A DNA stretch of 42,386 bases, taken from Amphritea sp. 1_MG-2023 (GTDB lineage Bacteria; Pseudomonadota; Gammaproteobacteria; Pseudomonadales; Balneatricaceae). Positions 27,590 to 36,585 of the stretch are shown here, piece after piece. The notes under the pieces are model-generated. The model had not been told where the DNA came from. It worked only from the letters and a program-made list of their open reading frames with translations, and did not search any database. Position numbers and translations under genes: made by a program. The first letter of the stretch is position 1; each line of letters starts with the position of its first letter. The stretch spans positions 1 through 42,386 of the forward strand of contig NZ_JAUOQE010000035.1 of NCBI RefSeq assembly GCF_030547545.1. Reading direction: 5' to 3'.

Positions 27590-28324
27590 ATGCTGGAAAA
27601 TATTCGAATCGTACTGGTTAATACGACCCATCCGGGCAATATTGGCGGGGTGGCCCGGGCGATGAAAAATATGGGCTTATCTGATCTTTGCCTGATTGAG
27701 CCAAGACGGTTTCCTCATGCTGATGCCAGTGCGCGCGCGGCGGGTGCTGATGATGTGCTTGAGAGTGCGGTGGTGGTTGATAGTCTTGAGCAGGCGTTGG
27801 CTGATTGTCATTTAGTGGTGGGGACGAGCGCGCGGAGTCGTACGATTCCTTGGCCGTTGGTTAATCCGCGAGAGCTGGCTGCTATTGTGTCTCCTTTGCC
27901 TGCAGAGACACGCGTGGCTATCGTATTTGGGCGCGAAGACCGAGGCTTAACGAACGAGGAGTTGCAACGCTGTCATCAGCATGTGCATATCCCTGTTAAT
28001 GATCAGTTTAGCTCGTTGAATCTAGCGGCGGCGGTGCAGGTCATTACCTATGAATTGCGTATGGCAAAAGAGATGGATGTGAGTACGGCTAAGCCGCGTT
28101 GGGGAACCGAGTGGGATGTTGATCTTGCTGAAGGGCGCGAGCTAACGCTGCTGTTTGAGCATTTTGAGCGCACTCTCACAGAGATTGAGTTTTTAGATCC
28201 TGACAAGCCGCGTAATTTGATGCCGCGGCTGCAGCGGCTGCTATTAAGGGCGGTGCCTGATAAACTAGAAGTTAATATATTGCGAGGCATGTTAACCGCA
28301 ATGCAGAAGCGTAATCAGCGTTAA
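27590..28324 (+). CDS. trmJ: tRNA (cytidine/uridine-2'-O-)-methyltransferase TrmJ
   Basis: SPOUT methyltransferase that 2'-O-methylates position 32 of several tRNAs. Family motifs are NTTHPGNIGGVARAMKNMG (residues 11-29), VFGREDRGLTNEEL (~109-122) and IPVNDQFSSLNLAAAVQ (~131-147). The last two form the SAM-binding trefoil knot. The 244 residues match E. coli TrmJ (246). The C-terminal extension (~165-244) is also typical. It is divergent from suhB and upstream of iscR, the conserved order in gammaproteobacteria; the cysE seen between trmJ and iscR in Pseudomonas is absent. Confidence 0.95.
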   Translation: MLENIRIVLVNTTHPGNIGGVARAMKNMGLSDLCLIEPRRFPHADASARAAGADDVLESAVVVDSLEQALADCHLVVGTSARSRTIPWPLVNPRELAAIVSPLPAETRVAIVFGREDRGLTNEELQRCHQHVHIPVNDQFSSLNLAAAVQVITYELRMAKEMDVSTAKPRWGTEWDVDLAEGRELTLLFEHFERTLTEIEFLDPDKPRNLMPRLQRLLLRAVPDKLEVNILRGMLTAMQKRNQR

Positions 28325-28371
28325 CGTATTGATTGCTAGTCTGCTTTTTTCTGTTAAGAGTGATGATGTGT

Positions 28372-28396
28372 ATAGTTGACTATTTTAGTTGGTCTA
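28372..28396 (+). promoter_or_regulatory. IscR type 1 site A (partial match)
   Basis: Matches the first half of the type 1 IscR consensus fully (ATAGTTGACT) and most of the centre, but the right arm is degraded. It abuts the stronger site at 28397. Confidence 0.7.
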
Positions 28397-28421
28397 ATAG
28401 TTGACTAAAATAGTCGGTTAT
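28397..28421 (+). promoter_or_regulatory. IscR type 1 site B (near-perfect)
   Basis: ATAGTTGACT, AAAAT, AGTCGGTTAT: 24 of 25 positions fit the type 1 consensus as I know it, ATASYYGACTRWWWYAGTCRRSTAT. It covers the -35 of the iscR promoter, as expected for repression by [2Fe-2S]-IscR. Confidence 0.88.
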
Positions 28422-28429
28422 TGCATAAT
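28401..28429 (+). promoter_or_regulatory. iscR promoter
   Basis: TTGACT (28401-28406) and CATAAT (28424-28429), 17 bases apart. The -35 lies inside IscR site B. The leader to the iscR ATG is about 40 bases and ends with a strong GGAGAGG ribosome site. Confidence 0.8.
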
Positions 28430-28474
28430 AATCATAGCTTCGTTGACGTGCGAAGAATGACGGAGAGGTAGCTA

Positions 28475-28960
28475 ATGCGATTAACGACAAAAGGCCGCTA
28501 TGCGGTGACAGCCATGCTTGATTTAGCAATACATGCAGGCAAAGGGCCTGTTAGTTTGGCTGATATATCTGAGCGACAGGGCATATCGCTGTCTTATCTC
28601 GAGCAGCTGTTCGCTAAGTTGCGCCGCAATGAGTTGGTGCGTAGTGTGCGCGGTCCTGGTGGCGGTTATCAGTTGAATCGTGAGCAGCGAGATATTAATG
28701 TCGCGCAAGTCATTGATGCAGTAAATGAATCTGTCGATGCAACAGGCTGTGGGCACACGGGTAGCTGCCAAGACGGTAGTATCTGTCTAACACATCACTT
28801 GTGGTGTGATTTAAGTAGTCAAATTCATGATTTTTTAAGCCAGATAACGCTGGCTGACCTGATGGAAAGAAGTGATGTTCGTAGTGTCGCTAAGCGACAA
28901 GATCGAGAGCATTCATCTGCCTTTGAAGATTCACTTATTTCCGCAAAAGTAACGGCCTGA
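28475..28960 (+). CDS. iscR: Fe-S cluster assembly transcriptional regulator IscR
   Basis: Rrf2-family winged-helix regulator that senses Fe-S status. As [2Fe-2S]-IscR it represses the isc operon. The cluster ligands sit exactly at the E. coli positions: C92, C98, C104 and H107 ([10 protein letters not shown]...ICLTHHLW). The N-terminal winged helix (~1-75) includes [13 protein letters not shown], the recognition-helix region, and the wing RGPGGGYQL. The 161 residues match E. coli (162). Two type 1 sites upstream predict autorepression. It heads the isc operon. Confidence 0.98.
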   Translation: MRLTTKGRYAVTAMLDLAIHAGKGPVSLADISERQGISLSYLEQLFAKLRRNELVRSVRGPGGGYQLNREQRDINVAQVIDAVNESVDATGCGHTGSCQDGSICLTHHLWCDLSSQIHDFLSQITLADLMERSDVRSVAKRQDREHSSAFEDSLISAKVTA

Positions 28961-28994
28961 AAAACGGTTTCAGGTTTTTGGAGATGTATAGACA

Positions 28995-30209
28995 ATGAAA
29001 TTACCAATCTACTTTGATTATTCCGCTACAACACCTGTAGATCCACGGGTTGCAGAGAAGATGATTGAGTGCCTGACGATGGACGGTAATTTCGGTAACC
29101 CAGCATCACGCTCTCATTTATATGGCTGGAAAGCTGAAGAAGCGGTTGAAACGGCACGCCGTCAGGTCGCTGACTTATTGAACGCCGATCCACGGGAGAT
29201 CGTTTGGACCTCCGGTGCGACAGAATCGGATAACTTGGCAATAAAAGGTGTGGCGCACTTCTATCAGAAGAAGGGTAAGCACATTATCACCTCGAAAATT
29301 GAGCATAAAGCGGTATTGGATACCTGTCGTCAATTAGAGCGTGAAGGCTTCGAAGTGACTTACTTGGATCCTGATCAGGACGGTATTATTCAACCCGAGG
29401 CCGTTAAAGCGGCACTGCGTGACGATACGATTTTAGTCTCTTTGATGCACGTCAATAACGAGATTGGTGTCATCAATGATATCGCCGCTATCGGTGAAAT
29501 TACGCGTGCCAACGGTGTGCTCTTGCATGTCGATGCAGCGCAGAGCGCCGGTAAGGTTGATATCGATGTGGTAGCGATGAAAGTGGATTTAATCTCTCTT
29601 TCTGCCCATAAAATGTATGGTCCAAAAGGGATGGGCGCTCTGTATGTACGGCGTAAGCCGCGTGTCCGTCTAGAAGCACAGATGCACGGTGGTGGGCATG
29701 AGCGTGGTATGCGTTCAGGCACATTGGCGACCCATCAGATTGTTGGTATGGGTGAGGCTGCAGCAATTGCGAAAGCTGAAATGCAGCAAGAAGAAGAGCG
29801 CATTACCGCATTAAGACAGCGATTCTGGGATGGTCTTTCTGATATGGAAGAGATCTATCTGAATGGTTCTCGTGATCAACGCTACATCGGCAATATGAAT
29901 GTCAGCTTCAACTTTGTTGAGGGTGAGTCTTTATTGATGTCGCTTAAAGATCTTGCTGTATCATCGGGCTCTGCCTGTACATCAGCTAGTTTGGAACCTT
30001 CTTATGTGCTGCGGGCACTGGGATTGAACGATGAGATGGCGCATAGTTCTATTCGCTTCTCAATCGGTCGTTTTACGACCGAAGAAGATATTGATCGGGC
30101 TGTCGTTGAGATTCGTACAGCCGTAGGTAAACTCCGTGAATTATCGCCTTTGTGGGATATGTATAAAGACGGTGTGGATTTAAGCAAAGTTGAATGGGTT
30201 CACCACTAG
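28995..30209 (+). CDS. iscS: Cysteine desulfurase IscS
   Basis: PLP enzyme that removes sulfur from cysteine and delivers it as persulfide to IscU, TusA, ThiI and others. The PLP-binding lysine is K206 in [10 protein letters not shown], and the persulfide cysteine lies in the [20 protein letters not shown] loop at about C328, both at E. coli positions. The cofactor aspartate is in [10 protein letters not shown] (~178-187). The 404 residues are identical in length to E. coli IscS. It lies between iscR and iscU. Confidence 0.99.
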   Translation: MKLPIYFDYSATTPVDPRVAEKMIECLTMDGNFGNPASRSHLYGWKAEEAVETARRQVADLLNADPREIVWTSGATESDNLAIKGVAHFYQKKGKHIITSKIEHKAVLDTCRQLEREGFEVTYLDPDQDGIIQPEAVKAALRDDTILVSLMHVNNEIGVINDIAAIGEITRANGVLLHVDAAQSAGKVDIDVVAMKVDLISLSAHKMYGPKGMGALYVRRKPRVRLEAQMHGGGHERGMRSGTLATHQIVGMGEAAAIAKAEMQQEEERITALRQRFWDGLSDMEEIYLNGSRDQRYIGNMNVSFNFVEGESLLMSLKDLAVSSGSACTSASLEPSYVLRALGLNDEMAHSSIRFSIGRFTTEEDIDRAVVEIRTAVGKLRELSPLWDMYKDGVDLSKVEWVHH

Positions 30210-30244
30210 TTTGTAACTGGGTGAATACGCTTTAGGAGGTCGTT

Positions 30245-30631
30245 ATGGCTTATAGTGAACAGGTTATCGATCATTACGAGAATCCTCGTAATGTCGGCAA
30301 GATGAATGATCAGGACGACAATATCGGTACGGGTATGGTCGGTGCTCCCGCCTGTGGTGACGTGATGCGTCTGCAGATTAAGGTCAGTGACGAAGGCGTT
30401 ATCGAAGATGCTAAGTTCAAAACCTATGGTTGTGGTTCGGCTATTGCTTCTAGCTCGCTTGTGACTGAGTGGGTTAAGGGAATGACGCTGGATCAGGCTC
30501 AGGAGCTCAAAAACACCAAAATCGCGGAAGAGCTGGCGTTGCCGCCGGTGAAAATTCACTGCTCTGTATTGGCAGAGGATGCGATTAAGGCCGCGGTTGC
30601 TGATTATAAAGAGAAGCAGGCGAAGAAGTAA
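30245..30631 (+). CDS. iscU: Fe-S cluster scaffold IscU
   Basis: Scaffold on which [2Fe-2S] clusters are built. Ligand cysteines C37 (APACGD), C63 (YGCGSA) and C106 (IHCSVLA) and the assembly aspartate D39 are all present. LPPVK at 99-103 is the HscA recognition motif. The 128 residues match E. coli exactly. A near-perfect ribosome site (AGGAGGTC) precedes the ATG, stronger than those of its neighbours, which fits the need for high scaffold levels. Confidence 0.99.
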   Translation: MAYSEQVIDHYENPRNVGKMNDQDDNIGTGMVGAPACGDVMRLQIKVSDEGVIEDAKFKTYGCGSAIASSSLVTEWVKGMTLDQAQELKNTKIAEELALPPVKIHCSVLAEDAIKAAVADYKEKQAKK

Positions 30632-30667
30632 TAATCGAGCCTTAGGCTTAATGGAGTAAACGGATTC

Positions 30668-30991
30668 ATGGCAATTTCAATGACACCGGCTGCGTCTGAT
30701 CATATTAGTAAATATTTGAAGGGTCGCGGCCACGGGTTTGGTATTCGTCTTGGGGTTCGCACATCTGGCTGCTCTGGCATGGCTTATGTGCTAGAGTTTG
30801 TCGATGATATTCAAGAAGAAGATCAGGTATTTGAGTCTGACGGTGTAAACGTTGTGATTGATCCTAAGAGTCTTCTTTATCTTGACGGAACCGAACTAGA
30901 CTTTGTAAAAGAAGGTCTTAATGAAGGGTTTAAATTTAATAACCCTAACGTCAAAAATGAGTGTGGTTGTGGCGAAAGTTTTAATATTTAA
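30668..30991 (+). CDS. iscA: Iron-sulfur cluster assembly protein IscA
   Basis: A-type carrier that moves clusters to apo-proteins, chiefly [4Fe-4S] targets. The three conserved cysteines are C35 (SGCSG), C99 and C101 (ECGCGESF), at the E. coli positions. The 107-residue length is also the same as in E. coli. It follows iscU by 36 bases and precedes hscB by 50 bases, in the standard order. Confidence 0.98.
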   Translation: MAISMTPAASDHISKYLKGRGHGFGIRLGVRTSGCSGMAYVLEFVDDIQEEDQVFESDGVNVVIDPKSLLYLDGTELDFVKEGLNEGFKFNNPNVKNECGCGESFNI

Positions 30992-31041
30992 GTCTTGTTA
31001 GGCTTTAGTGGCAACAACACTTTTTATCACCTGCTGGTTAT

Positions 31042-31584
31042 ATGATGGATATTACCCAGAACTATTTCGAATTTTTAGCTCTGCCGGTGACGTATCAACT
31101 GGATCTGCAGGCTTTATCTGAACGAAGCCGGGCGCTGCAAAAAAAGCTGCACCCGGATCGTTTTTCTCACCTGTCTGACCGAGAGCGTCGGCTTTCTGTA
31201 CAGTACACGGCATATCTCAATGAGGCAGTTGCGACATTAAAGCACCCCTTGTCGCGTGCTCAATATCTGTTAAAGCTGGAAGGGATTGATACCTTCTCAG
31301 AATCTCAGGTGCAGCTTGATCCTATGTTTCTCATGCAGCAGATGGAGCTGCGGGAGTCGCTGGAAGATATTGCTGATGCAACTGATCCGGACGCTCAGCT
31401 TGAACAGCTTAGGCAGAAGGTTGAGCAAGAGATGAAGTCCTTACGCGAACAGTTTGATATGAATTATCAACAATCGACGCCTTCAGCACATGAAGCCGCA
31501 GCCGTCTGTGTCAGAAAGATGCAGTTTATTGATAAGCTGGGCCGAGAGATGGAAGCGTTAGAAGATAAACTTTTCGACGAATAA
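31042..31584 (+). CDS. hscB: Fe-S assembly co-chaperone HscB
   Basis: J-domain co-chaperone that brings IscU to HscA and stimulates its ATPase. The J-domain covers ~3-78, with the HPD motif at 37-39 (KKLHPDRFSHL). The C-terminal helical domain (~90-175) binds IscU. The 180 residues compare with 171 in E. coli. The second codon is also ATG (31045), so the start is uncertain by one residue. No strong ribosome site is visible. It ends 7 bases before hscA. Confidence 0.96.
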   Translation: MMDITQNYFEFLALPVTYQLDLQALSERSRALQKKLHPDRFSHLSDRERRLSVQYTAYLNEAVATLKHPLSRAQYLLKLEGIDTFSESQVQLDPMFLMQQMELRESLEDIADATDPDAQLEQLRQKVEQEMKSLREQFDMNYQQSTPSAHEAAAVCVRKMQFIDKLGREMEALEDKLFDE

Positions 31585-31591
31585 ATAAAAT

Positions 31592-33466
31592 ATGGCGTTA
31601 TTGCAGATTGCAGAACCTGGGCAAAGCCCCGAGCCTCATCAGCGTAAGCTGGCGGTTGGTATCGATTTAGGCACCACTAATTCATTGGTTGCGGCTGTTC
31701 GCAGTGGCGAAGCGACCACGTTATCGGATGAAGGGGGGAGTCATTTATTACCCTCAGTGGTTCGTTATACTGAACAGGGCGTGGTGGTTGGCCAGTCCGC
31801 ACTGGCGCAAGCTTCAGTTGACCCTTTCAACACGATTGTCTCCGTCAAGCGATTGATGGGCCGAGGCGTCGCTGACCTTAAGGGGTTGCAGGGCGAAGCG
31901 GTGTATCGTTTTAGCGAGCGAGATGGCGGTATGCCGTTTTTGCAGACAATTGCCGGTGACAAAAGCCCCGTAGAGGTTTCGGCTGAGATTCTGAGAACCC
32001 TCAAAGCGAGAGCGCGAGCAACCCTCGAGGGCGAGCTGGAAGGTGCTGTGATTACAGTGCCTGCTTACTTTGATGATGCGCAGCGTCAAGCGACTAAAGA
32101 TGCCGCTCAGCTAGCCGGTATCAACGTGTTGCGCTTACTTAATGAGCCAACAGCCGCGGCTGTGGCCTACGGCTTGGATCAGGCGGCCGAAGGTGTGATC
32201 GCTGTTTATGATCTCGGTGGTGGTACCTTTGATATTTCTATATTGCGGCTGAATAAAGGCGTATTTGAAGTCTTGGCTACCGGTGGCGATAGTGCCTTGG
32301 GCGGCGATGATTTCGATTTGGCGTTGGCACAGTGGTTTCTCGAGCAGTTGGGCGGTGAAGAAGTGGTTGCCGGTGAGTCGCGTTATCTGACAGAGAAAGC
32401 GCGCTGGGTCAAAGAGCAATTAACAGAACGAGATTCGGTGATTGTTGATTTGGAGCATGCCGGTCAGAAGATCTCGTTAACGGTTTCCCGTGAGTTGTTT
32501 GATGGTTTGGTTGACTCGCTGATCACTAAAACCATCCGCGCATGTCGCCGCTCTCTAAGGGATGCTGGGGTTGAACTAGACGAAGTTCAGGATGTTGTCA
32601 TGGTTGGTGGCAGCACACGAGTACCCGCTGTGCGGACTCGAGTAGAGCAGTTCTTTCAGCGAGCACCACGTATTAATATCGATCCCGATCGAGTAGTGGC
32701 TGTTGGCGCAGCGATTCAGGCGGATATCTTAGCGGGTAATAAGCCTGATAGTGAGATGTTGTTGTTGGATGTGTTACCACTATCGCTCGGGTTGGAGACT
32801 ATGGGTGGATTGGCGGAGAAGGTTATCCATCGCAATACATCGATACCGGTTGCGCGTGCTCAAGAGTTTACGACCTATCAAGATGGTCAAACCGCGATGA
32901 TGATTCATGTGGTGCAAGGTGAGCGTGAGTTAGTGTCTGATTGTCGTTCATTAGCTCAGTTCGTGTTGCGAGGGATTCCGCCAATGGCGGCGGGCGCGGC
33001 AAAAATTAGGGTGGCATTTCAGGTCGATGCCGATGGTTTGCTGGGGGTTTCGGCAAAAGAGTTATCCACAGGTGTTGAGAGCGAGATTCAGGTTAAGCCT
33101 TCGTATGGCCTCGATGATAATGAAATTGCTGATATGCTGAAGGCGTCCTATAGTTTTGCGGAAGAGGATATGCTGTTGCGTAATCTGCGGGAGCAGCAGG
33201 TTGAGGCGGATCGATTGTTAGCGTCTCTGACGCAGGCGATACAAACCGATGGCGAGTCGCTGTTGACGTCGGCAGAGATTGCTCATTTAACTGAGCAAAT
33301 GGGTATTTTACAGACGTTACGAGATAGTTCTGATGCTGATGCGATTGAGCAAGGCGTTAAAGTGTTGTCTCAGGCGAGTGATTTTTTTGCTGCGCGACGG
33401 ATGGATCAAAGTATTAAAAACGCTCTTAAAGGGCATAGTATTGATGAGATTGAGGGAGACGCCTGA
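31592..33466 (+). CDS. hscA: Fe-S assembly Hsp70 chaperone HscA
   Basis: Specialised Hsp70 that binds the LPPVK motif of IscU and promotes cluster transfer. The ATPase domain (~20-385) begins with [13 protein letters not shown] (phosphate-1 motif) and contains YDLGGGTFD near 207-215 and [13 protein letters not shown] near 335-347. The substrate-binding domain and helical lid fill ~390-620. No EEVD-like DnaK tail is present. The 624 residues match the family (E. coli 616). Its stop overlaps the fdx start by one base. Confidence 0.97.
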   Translation: MALLQIAEPGQSPEPHQRKLAVGIDLGTTNSLVAAVRSGEATTLSDEGGSHLLPSVVRYTEQGVVVGQSALAQASVDPFNTIVSVKRLMGRGVADLKGLQGEAVYRFSERDGGMPFLQTIAGDKSPVEVSAEILRTLKARARATLEGELEGAVITVPAYFDDAQRQATKDAAQLAGINVLRLLNEPTAAAVAYGLDQAAEGVIAVYDLGGGTFDISILRLNKGVFEVLATGGDSALGGDDFDLALAQWFLEQLGGEEVVAGESRYLTEKARWVKEQLTERDSVIVDLEHAGQKISLTVSRELFDGLVDSLITKTIRACRRSLRDAGVELDEVQDVVMVGGSTRVPAVRTRVEQFFQRAPRINIDPDRVVAVGAAIQADILAGNKPDSEMLLLDVLPLSLGLETMGGLAEKVIHRNTSIPVARAQEFTTYQDGQTAMMIHVVQGERELVSDCRSLAQFVLRGIPPMAAGAAKIRVAFQVDADGLLGVSAKELSTGVESEIQVKPSYGLDDNEIADMLKASYSFAEEDMLLRNLREQQVEADRLLASLTQAIQTDGESLLTSAEIAHLTEQMGILQTLRDSSDADAIEQGVKVLSQASDFFAARRMDQSIKNALKGHSIDEIEGDA

Positions 33467-33804
33467 TGCCGCAGATTATTTTTCTGCCCCATGATGAACT
33501 TTGTCCAGACGGTAAAGTCATTGAAGCTGAAGCCGGCGAGTCTATTTGTGATGCGGCTTTACGGGAAGGTATTGAGATAGAACACGCATGTGAAAAGTCT
33601 TGTGCTTGCACCACATGTCACGTGATTGTGCGTGAAGGCTTTGATTCACTTGAAGAATCCGATGAGCTTGAAGATGATATGTTGGATAAAGCATGGGGGC
33701 TTGAGCCGGAATCTCGGTTGAGTTGTCAGGCACTCGTGGGTGATGAAGATTTAGTGGTTGATATCCCTAAGTATACGATTAACCAAGTGTCTGAACGGCA
33801 TTAA
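33466..33804 (+). CDS. fdx: ISC [2Fe-2S] ferredoxin
   Basis: Adrenodoxin-type ferredoxin that donates electrons for cluster assembly on IscU/IscS. The ligand cysteines are C42, C48, C51 and C87, with the family's extra cysteine at C46 (CEKSCACTTC). The acidic segment EESDELEDDMLDKAWGLE (63-80) is typical of the interaction surface. The 112 residues compare with 111 in E. coli. Coupled to hscA by a TGATG overlap. Confidence 0.98.
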   Translation: MPQIIFLPHDELCPDGKVIEAEAGESICDAALREGIEIEHACEKSCACTTCHVIVREGFDSLEESDELEDDMLDKAWGLEPESRLSCQALVGDEDLVVDIPKYTINQVSERH

Positions 33805-33823
33805 GTGAGGCGTGGAGGTCGTT

Positions 33824-34018
33824 ATGAAATGGGTCGATGTTTACGATATCGCAATCGAGTTAGATGAAGCGCATCCTGATACGGATCCCTTGACGGTAAG
33901 TTTTCCGGATCTGTATGAATGGGTCATGGCCTTAGATGGCTTTGATGATGATCCTGATCGCTGTGGTGAGAAGGTGCTTGAAGGGATTCAGATGGCTTGG
34001 ATTGAAGAACGGACATGA
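33824..34018 (+). CDS. iscX: Fe-S cluster assembly protein IscX
   Basis: Small acidic protein that binds IscS and iron and modulates cluster assembly. The 64 residues include MKWVDVYDIAIELDEAHPD and the C-terminal block from about D40 to W59. This is near-identical in length to E. coli IscX (66). The frame is open from a GTG at 33812, but ATG 33824, with GGAGG five bases upstream, is preferred. It is the last gene of the isc operon; a terminator follows 13 bases later. Confidence 0.96.
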   Translation: MKWVDVYDIAIELDEAHPDTDPLTVSFPDLYEWVMALDGFDDDPDRCGEKVLEGIQMAWIEERT

Positions 34019-34031
34019 AGGATAGTGAAAT

Positions 34032-34053
34032 AGCCCGCATTTGCGGGCTTTTT
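34032..34053 (+). terminator. Intrinsic terminator of the isc operon
   Basis: AGCCCGC (34032-34038), loop ATTT, GCGGGCT (34043-34049), then a T-run. Confidence 0.9.
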
Positions 34054-34091
34054 CGTACTATGATGTGCTGTTCAGTCAAGACTGGTTAGCG

Positions 34092-34097
34092 TATAAT
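34092..34097 (+). promoter_or_regulatory. Candidate -10 element for ndk
   Basis: Consensus TATAAT in the 166-base iscX-ndk gap, after the isc terminator; the -35 is poor. The ~80-base leader contains overlapping alternatives CTGCC/GGCAG (34136-34145) and GGCAG-CTAAT-CTGCC (34141-34155). Confidence 0.5.
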
Positions 34098-34184
34098 TGC
34101 GCGTTTCATTTTTCTGGTGTGCCTGCGACTTTCGTCTGCCGGCAGCTAATCTGCCCTGAACTTTATACAAAGGATTTATAGCAT

Positions 34185-34592
34185 ATGGCTATCGAACGTA
34201 CTTTTTCTATCATTAAGCCTGATGCCGTTGCAAAAAACGTTATTGGTAAAATCGTTTCTCGTTTTGAGTCTAACGGTCTTAAAATCGTTAACATGCAGCT
34301 TAAGCAACTGACACGCGAAGAAGCTGAAGGCTTTTATGCAGAGCACAAAGAACGTCCTTTCTTTGGTGATCTGGTTGAGTTTATGACTTCTGGTCCTGTT
34401 GTTGTTCAGGTACTGGAAGGTGAGAATGCGATTGCTTTGAACCGTGAATTGATGGGTGCGACTAACCCACAGGAAGCGGCTGAAGGCACTATCCGTCGTG
34501 ATTTCGCTCAATCAATTGATGCGAATGCGGTACACGGATCTGATTCTCCAGCTTCTGCAGAACGCGAGATTGCTTACTTCTTCGGTAAGTAA
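34185..34592 (+). CDS. ndk: Nucleoside diphosphate kinase
   Basis: Transfers the gamma-phosphate among nucleoside triphosphates through a phosphohistidine. The active-site histidine is H117 in NAVHGSDS, the E. coli position. The nucleotide-binding KPDAV is at 11-15 and YxxHKxRPFF at 51-60. The protein has 135 residues and ends at FFGK, missing about six to eight residues of the usual C-terminal tail (E. coli 143). That tail is not catalytic, so function should be kept. It is expressed separately from isc, after the terminator at 34032. Confidence 0.97.
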   Translation: MAIERTFSIIKPDAVAKNVIGKIVSRFESNGLKIVNMQLKQLTREEAEGFYAEHKERPFFGDLVEFMTSGPVVVQVLEGENAIALNRELMGATNPQEAAEGTIRRDFAQSIDANAVHGSDSPASAEREIAYFFGK

Positions 34593-34602
34593 GCTTACCC
34601 CG

Positions 34603-34624
34603 CGAGCCGCTATTCGGCGGCTCG
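34603..34624 (+). other. Stem-loop between ndk and rlmN
   Basis: Perfect 8-bp stem CGAGCCGC / GCGGCTCG around TATTCG, followed by TCATTTC rather than a T-run. A second hairpin, GGTAAG-TAAG-CTTACC (34584-34599), overlaps the ndk stop. Together they could attenuate read-through. Confidence 0.6.
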
Positions 34625-34649
34625 TCATTTCATGAACGTTGAGGTCAAT

Positions 34650-35783
34650 ATGACTGAATCCACCCAGAAAATTAACCTGCTCGGATACTCGCCAAAAAAA
34701 TTGGAAGAGTTTTTTGTGAGCATCGGCGAGAAGCCTTTTCGGTCGACACAGGTACTGAAATGGATTCATCAATTTGGTGCCAGCAGCTTTGATGAAATGA
34801 CGAATATCAGTAAAAGCTTGCGGCAGAAACTCAGTGAAGTGTCAGAGATTCGTGAGCCAGAAGTGCTGGTGCAGAATATTTCTAAAGACGGTACCCGTAA
34901 ATGGGTTATTCAGCTGGATGGTGGTTCTGCTGTAGAAGCCGTGCTGATACCTGATAATGGTCGTGCGACATTATGTATCTCATCGCAGATTGGTTGCTCG
35001 TTAGATTGTAGTTTTTGCTCAACGGGCAAGCAGGGATTTAATCGTAATTTGAGCGCTGCTGAGGTTATCGGTCAAGTCCGCGTGGCGATTCGTTCATTTG
35101 GTCCTTTTGATCCGTCCGGTGATCGTCGAGTGACCAATGTGGTACTGATGGGCATGGGTGAGCCATTGATGAACTTTGATAATGTTGTCGATGCAATTCA
35201 TCTGATGATGGATGATAACGCTTACGGTTTGTCTAAACGACGTGTTACGTTAAGTACGGCGGGCGTTGTGCCACAAATTGATAAGTTGAGTAAGGTTACC
35301 GATGTGTCTCTGGCAATCTCTCTGCATGCGCCCACCGATGAGCTGCGTGATCAACTCGTGCCGATTAATAAACGCTATCCCATCAATGAGTTGGTTGATG
35401 CGTGTAACCGTTATATGGCGAATTTAAAAGATAAGCGGGTTATAACGGTTGAATATACCTTAATTGCGGGGATAAACGATCATCCAAGTCAAGCAAAGCA
35501 GCTGGTTAAGTTGTTAAAACGTTTACCCTGCAAGCTAAACCTAATACCATTTAATCCGTTTCCTAATTCAGACTATCGACGCCCGTCTGAAGATGCCATT
35601 CAGGCGTTTAAGATGGTGTTAGTGAAAGCGGGGGTGGTGACGACCGTACGACGCACTCGTGGTGATGATGTGGATGCGGCCTGTGGACAGTTAGTCGGTC
35701 AGGTTATGGATCGTACTCGTCGTAGTGAGAAATATATACCGCTAAAAGATGCCAGTGAGGTGCAACAGGAAACGCCTCGTTGA
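34650..35783 (+). CDS. rlmN: Dual-specificity RNA methyltransferase RlmN
   Basis: Radical SAM enzyme that methylates C2 of A2503 in 23S rRNA and A37 of some tRNAs. The cluster cysteines are C116, C120 and C123 (CSLDCSFC). The mechanistic cysteines are C109 and C345 (AACGQL), equivalent to C118 and C355 of E. coli. GMGEPLMN near 171-178 is the SAM-binding GxxE-type motif. The frame is open from an ATG at 34632, but ATG 34650 has GAGG at a suitable distance and gives 377 residues (E. coli 384). Confidence 0.97.
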   Translation: MTESTQKINLLGYSPKKLEEFFVSIGEKPFRSTQVLKWIHQFGASSFDEMTNISKSLRQKLSEVSEIREPEVLVQNISKDGTRKWVIQLDGGSAVEAVLIPDNGRATLCISSQIGCSLDCSFCSTGKQGFNRNLSAAEVIGQVRVAIRSFGPFDPSGDRRVTNVVLMGMGEPLMNFDNVVDAIHLMMDDNAYGLSKRRVTLSTAGVVPQIDKLSKVTDVSLAISLHAPTDELRDQLVPINKRYPINELVDACNRYMANLKDKRVITVEYTLIAGINDHPSQAKQLVKLLKRLPCKLNLIPFNPFPNSDYRRPSEDAIQAFKMVLVKAGVVTTVRRTRGDDVDAACGQLVGQVMDRTRRSEKYIPLKDASEVQQETPR

Positions 35784-35823
35784 AAAATCAAATGTGATAT
35801 GAATCTGCCAGGAGTGAATAAGA

Positions 35824-36585
35824 TTGAAAGGATATCTGATATTACTGATTAGTCTATTGATTGCTGGTTGTGCGGGACAAAATGTCTCAACCACAGAGCA
35901 AGACACTCCCAAAGCTGTTCAGGCTTATAATACTTTGGGTATGCAGTATCTGCGCAGAGCTGATACGTCTAATGCCAAATTAGCCTTTCAGCGCTCCATC
36001 GAACTTGATGCTAAATCGGCGCAAGCTTACAACGGTTTGGCAATGGTATTTCAACTCGAAAAAGATACCGAGCTAGCCGAAAGCTATTTTAAAAAAGCGA
36101 TTAAAGTTGAACCGGATAGTGCCATGTTGCATAACAATTATGGTGCTTTTTTGTTTAGCCTTGAGCGTTATGCTCAGGCCTGTAAAGAGCTTGCTCGTGC
36201 CACAGAAGATCCTTTTTATAGTCAGCGTAGTCAGGCATTTGAGAATCTAGGACGTTGTTATCGATTGATTGATCGCTTAGATGCGGCCGAACATGCCTTT
36301 AAACGTAGCTTGACACTCAAACCCGATCGTCCGTTGGCCATCTTGCAGTTAGCCAGTGTCCTGATTGAAAAAGATAATCATGAAGAAGCCGCAAACTTAT
36401 TTGATCGATTTAGCAAGATGGTCGATGAGAAACGGGTTCAGCATAACGCTCAGAGTTTGTGGTTGGGAGTGCAAATTTCCCGCCTAAAAAATAGCAGCAT
36501 TGATGCTGCAACCTATGGTCTGATCCTGAAAAACATGTATCCGGATTCAGAAGAGTATCGGCAGTATAAGGAGTCTACTCCGTGA
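35824..36585 (+). CDS. pilW: Type IV pilus biogenesis/stability lipoprotein PilW (PilF)
   Basis: Outer-membrane lipoprotein with TPR repeats that helps PilQ secretin assembly. The lipobox LIAGC places the lipidated cysteine at C16, after a short hydrophobic signal. TPR-like repeats run from ~33 to ~200, for example AYNTLGMQYLRRADTSNAKL and AYNGLAMVFQLEKD. The 253 residues match P. aeruginosa PilF (252). The start is a TTG with AGGAG nine bases upstream. Its stop overlaps the rodZ GTG. Locus order rlmN-pilW-rodZ is conserved. Confidence 0.93.
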   Translation: MKGYLILLISLLIAGCAGQNVSTTEQDTPKAVQAYNTLGMQYLRRADTSNAKLAFQRSIELDAKSAQAYNGLAMVFQLEKDTELAESYFKKAIKVEPDSAMLHNNYGAFLFSLERYAQACKELARATEDPFYSQRSQAFENLGRCYRLIDRLDAAEHAFKRSLTLKPDRPLAILQLASVLIEKDNHEEAANLFDRFSKMVDEKRVQHNAQSLWLGVQISRLKNSSIDAATYGLILKNMYPDSEEYRQYKESTP

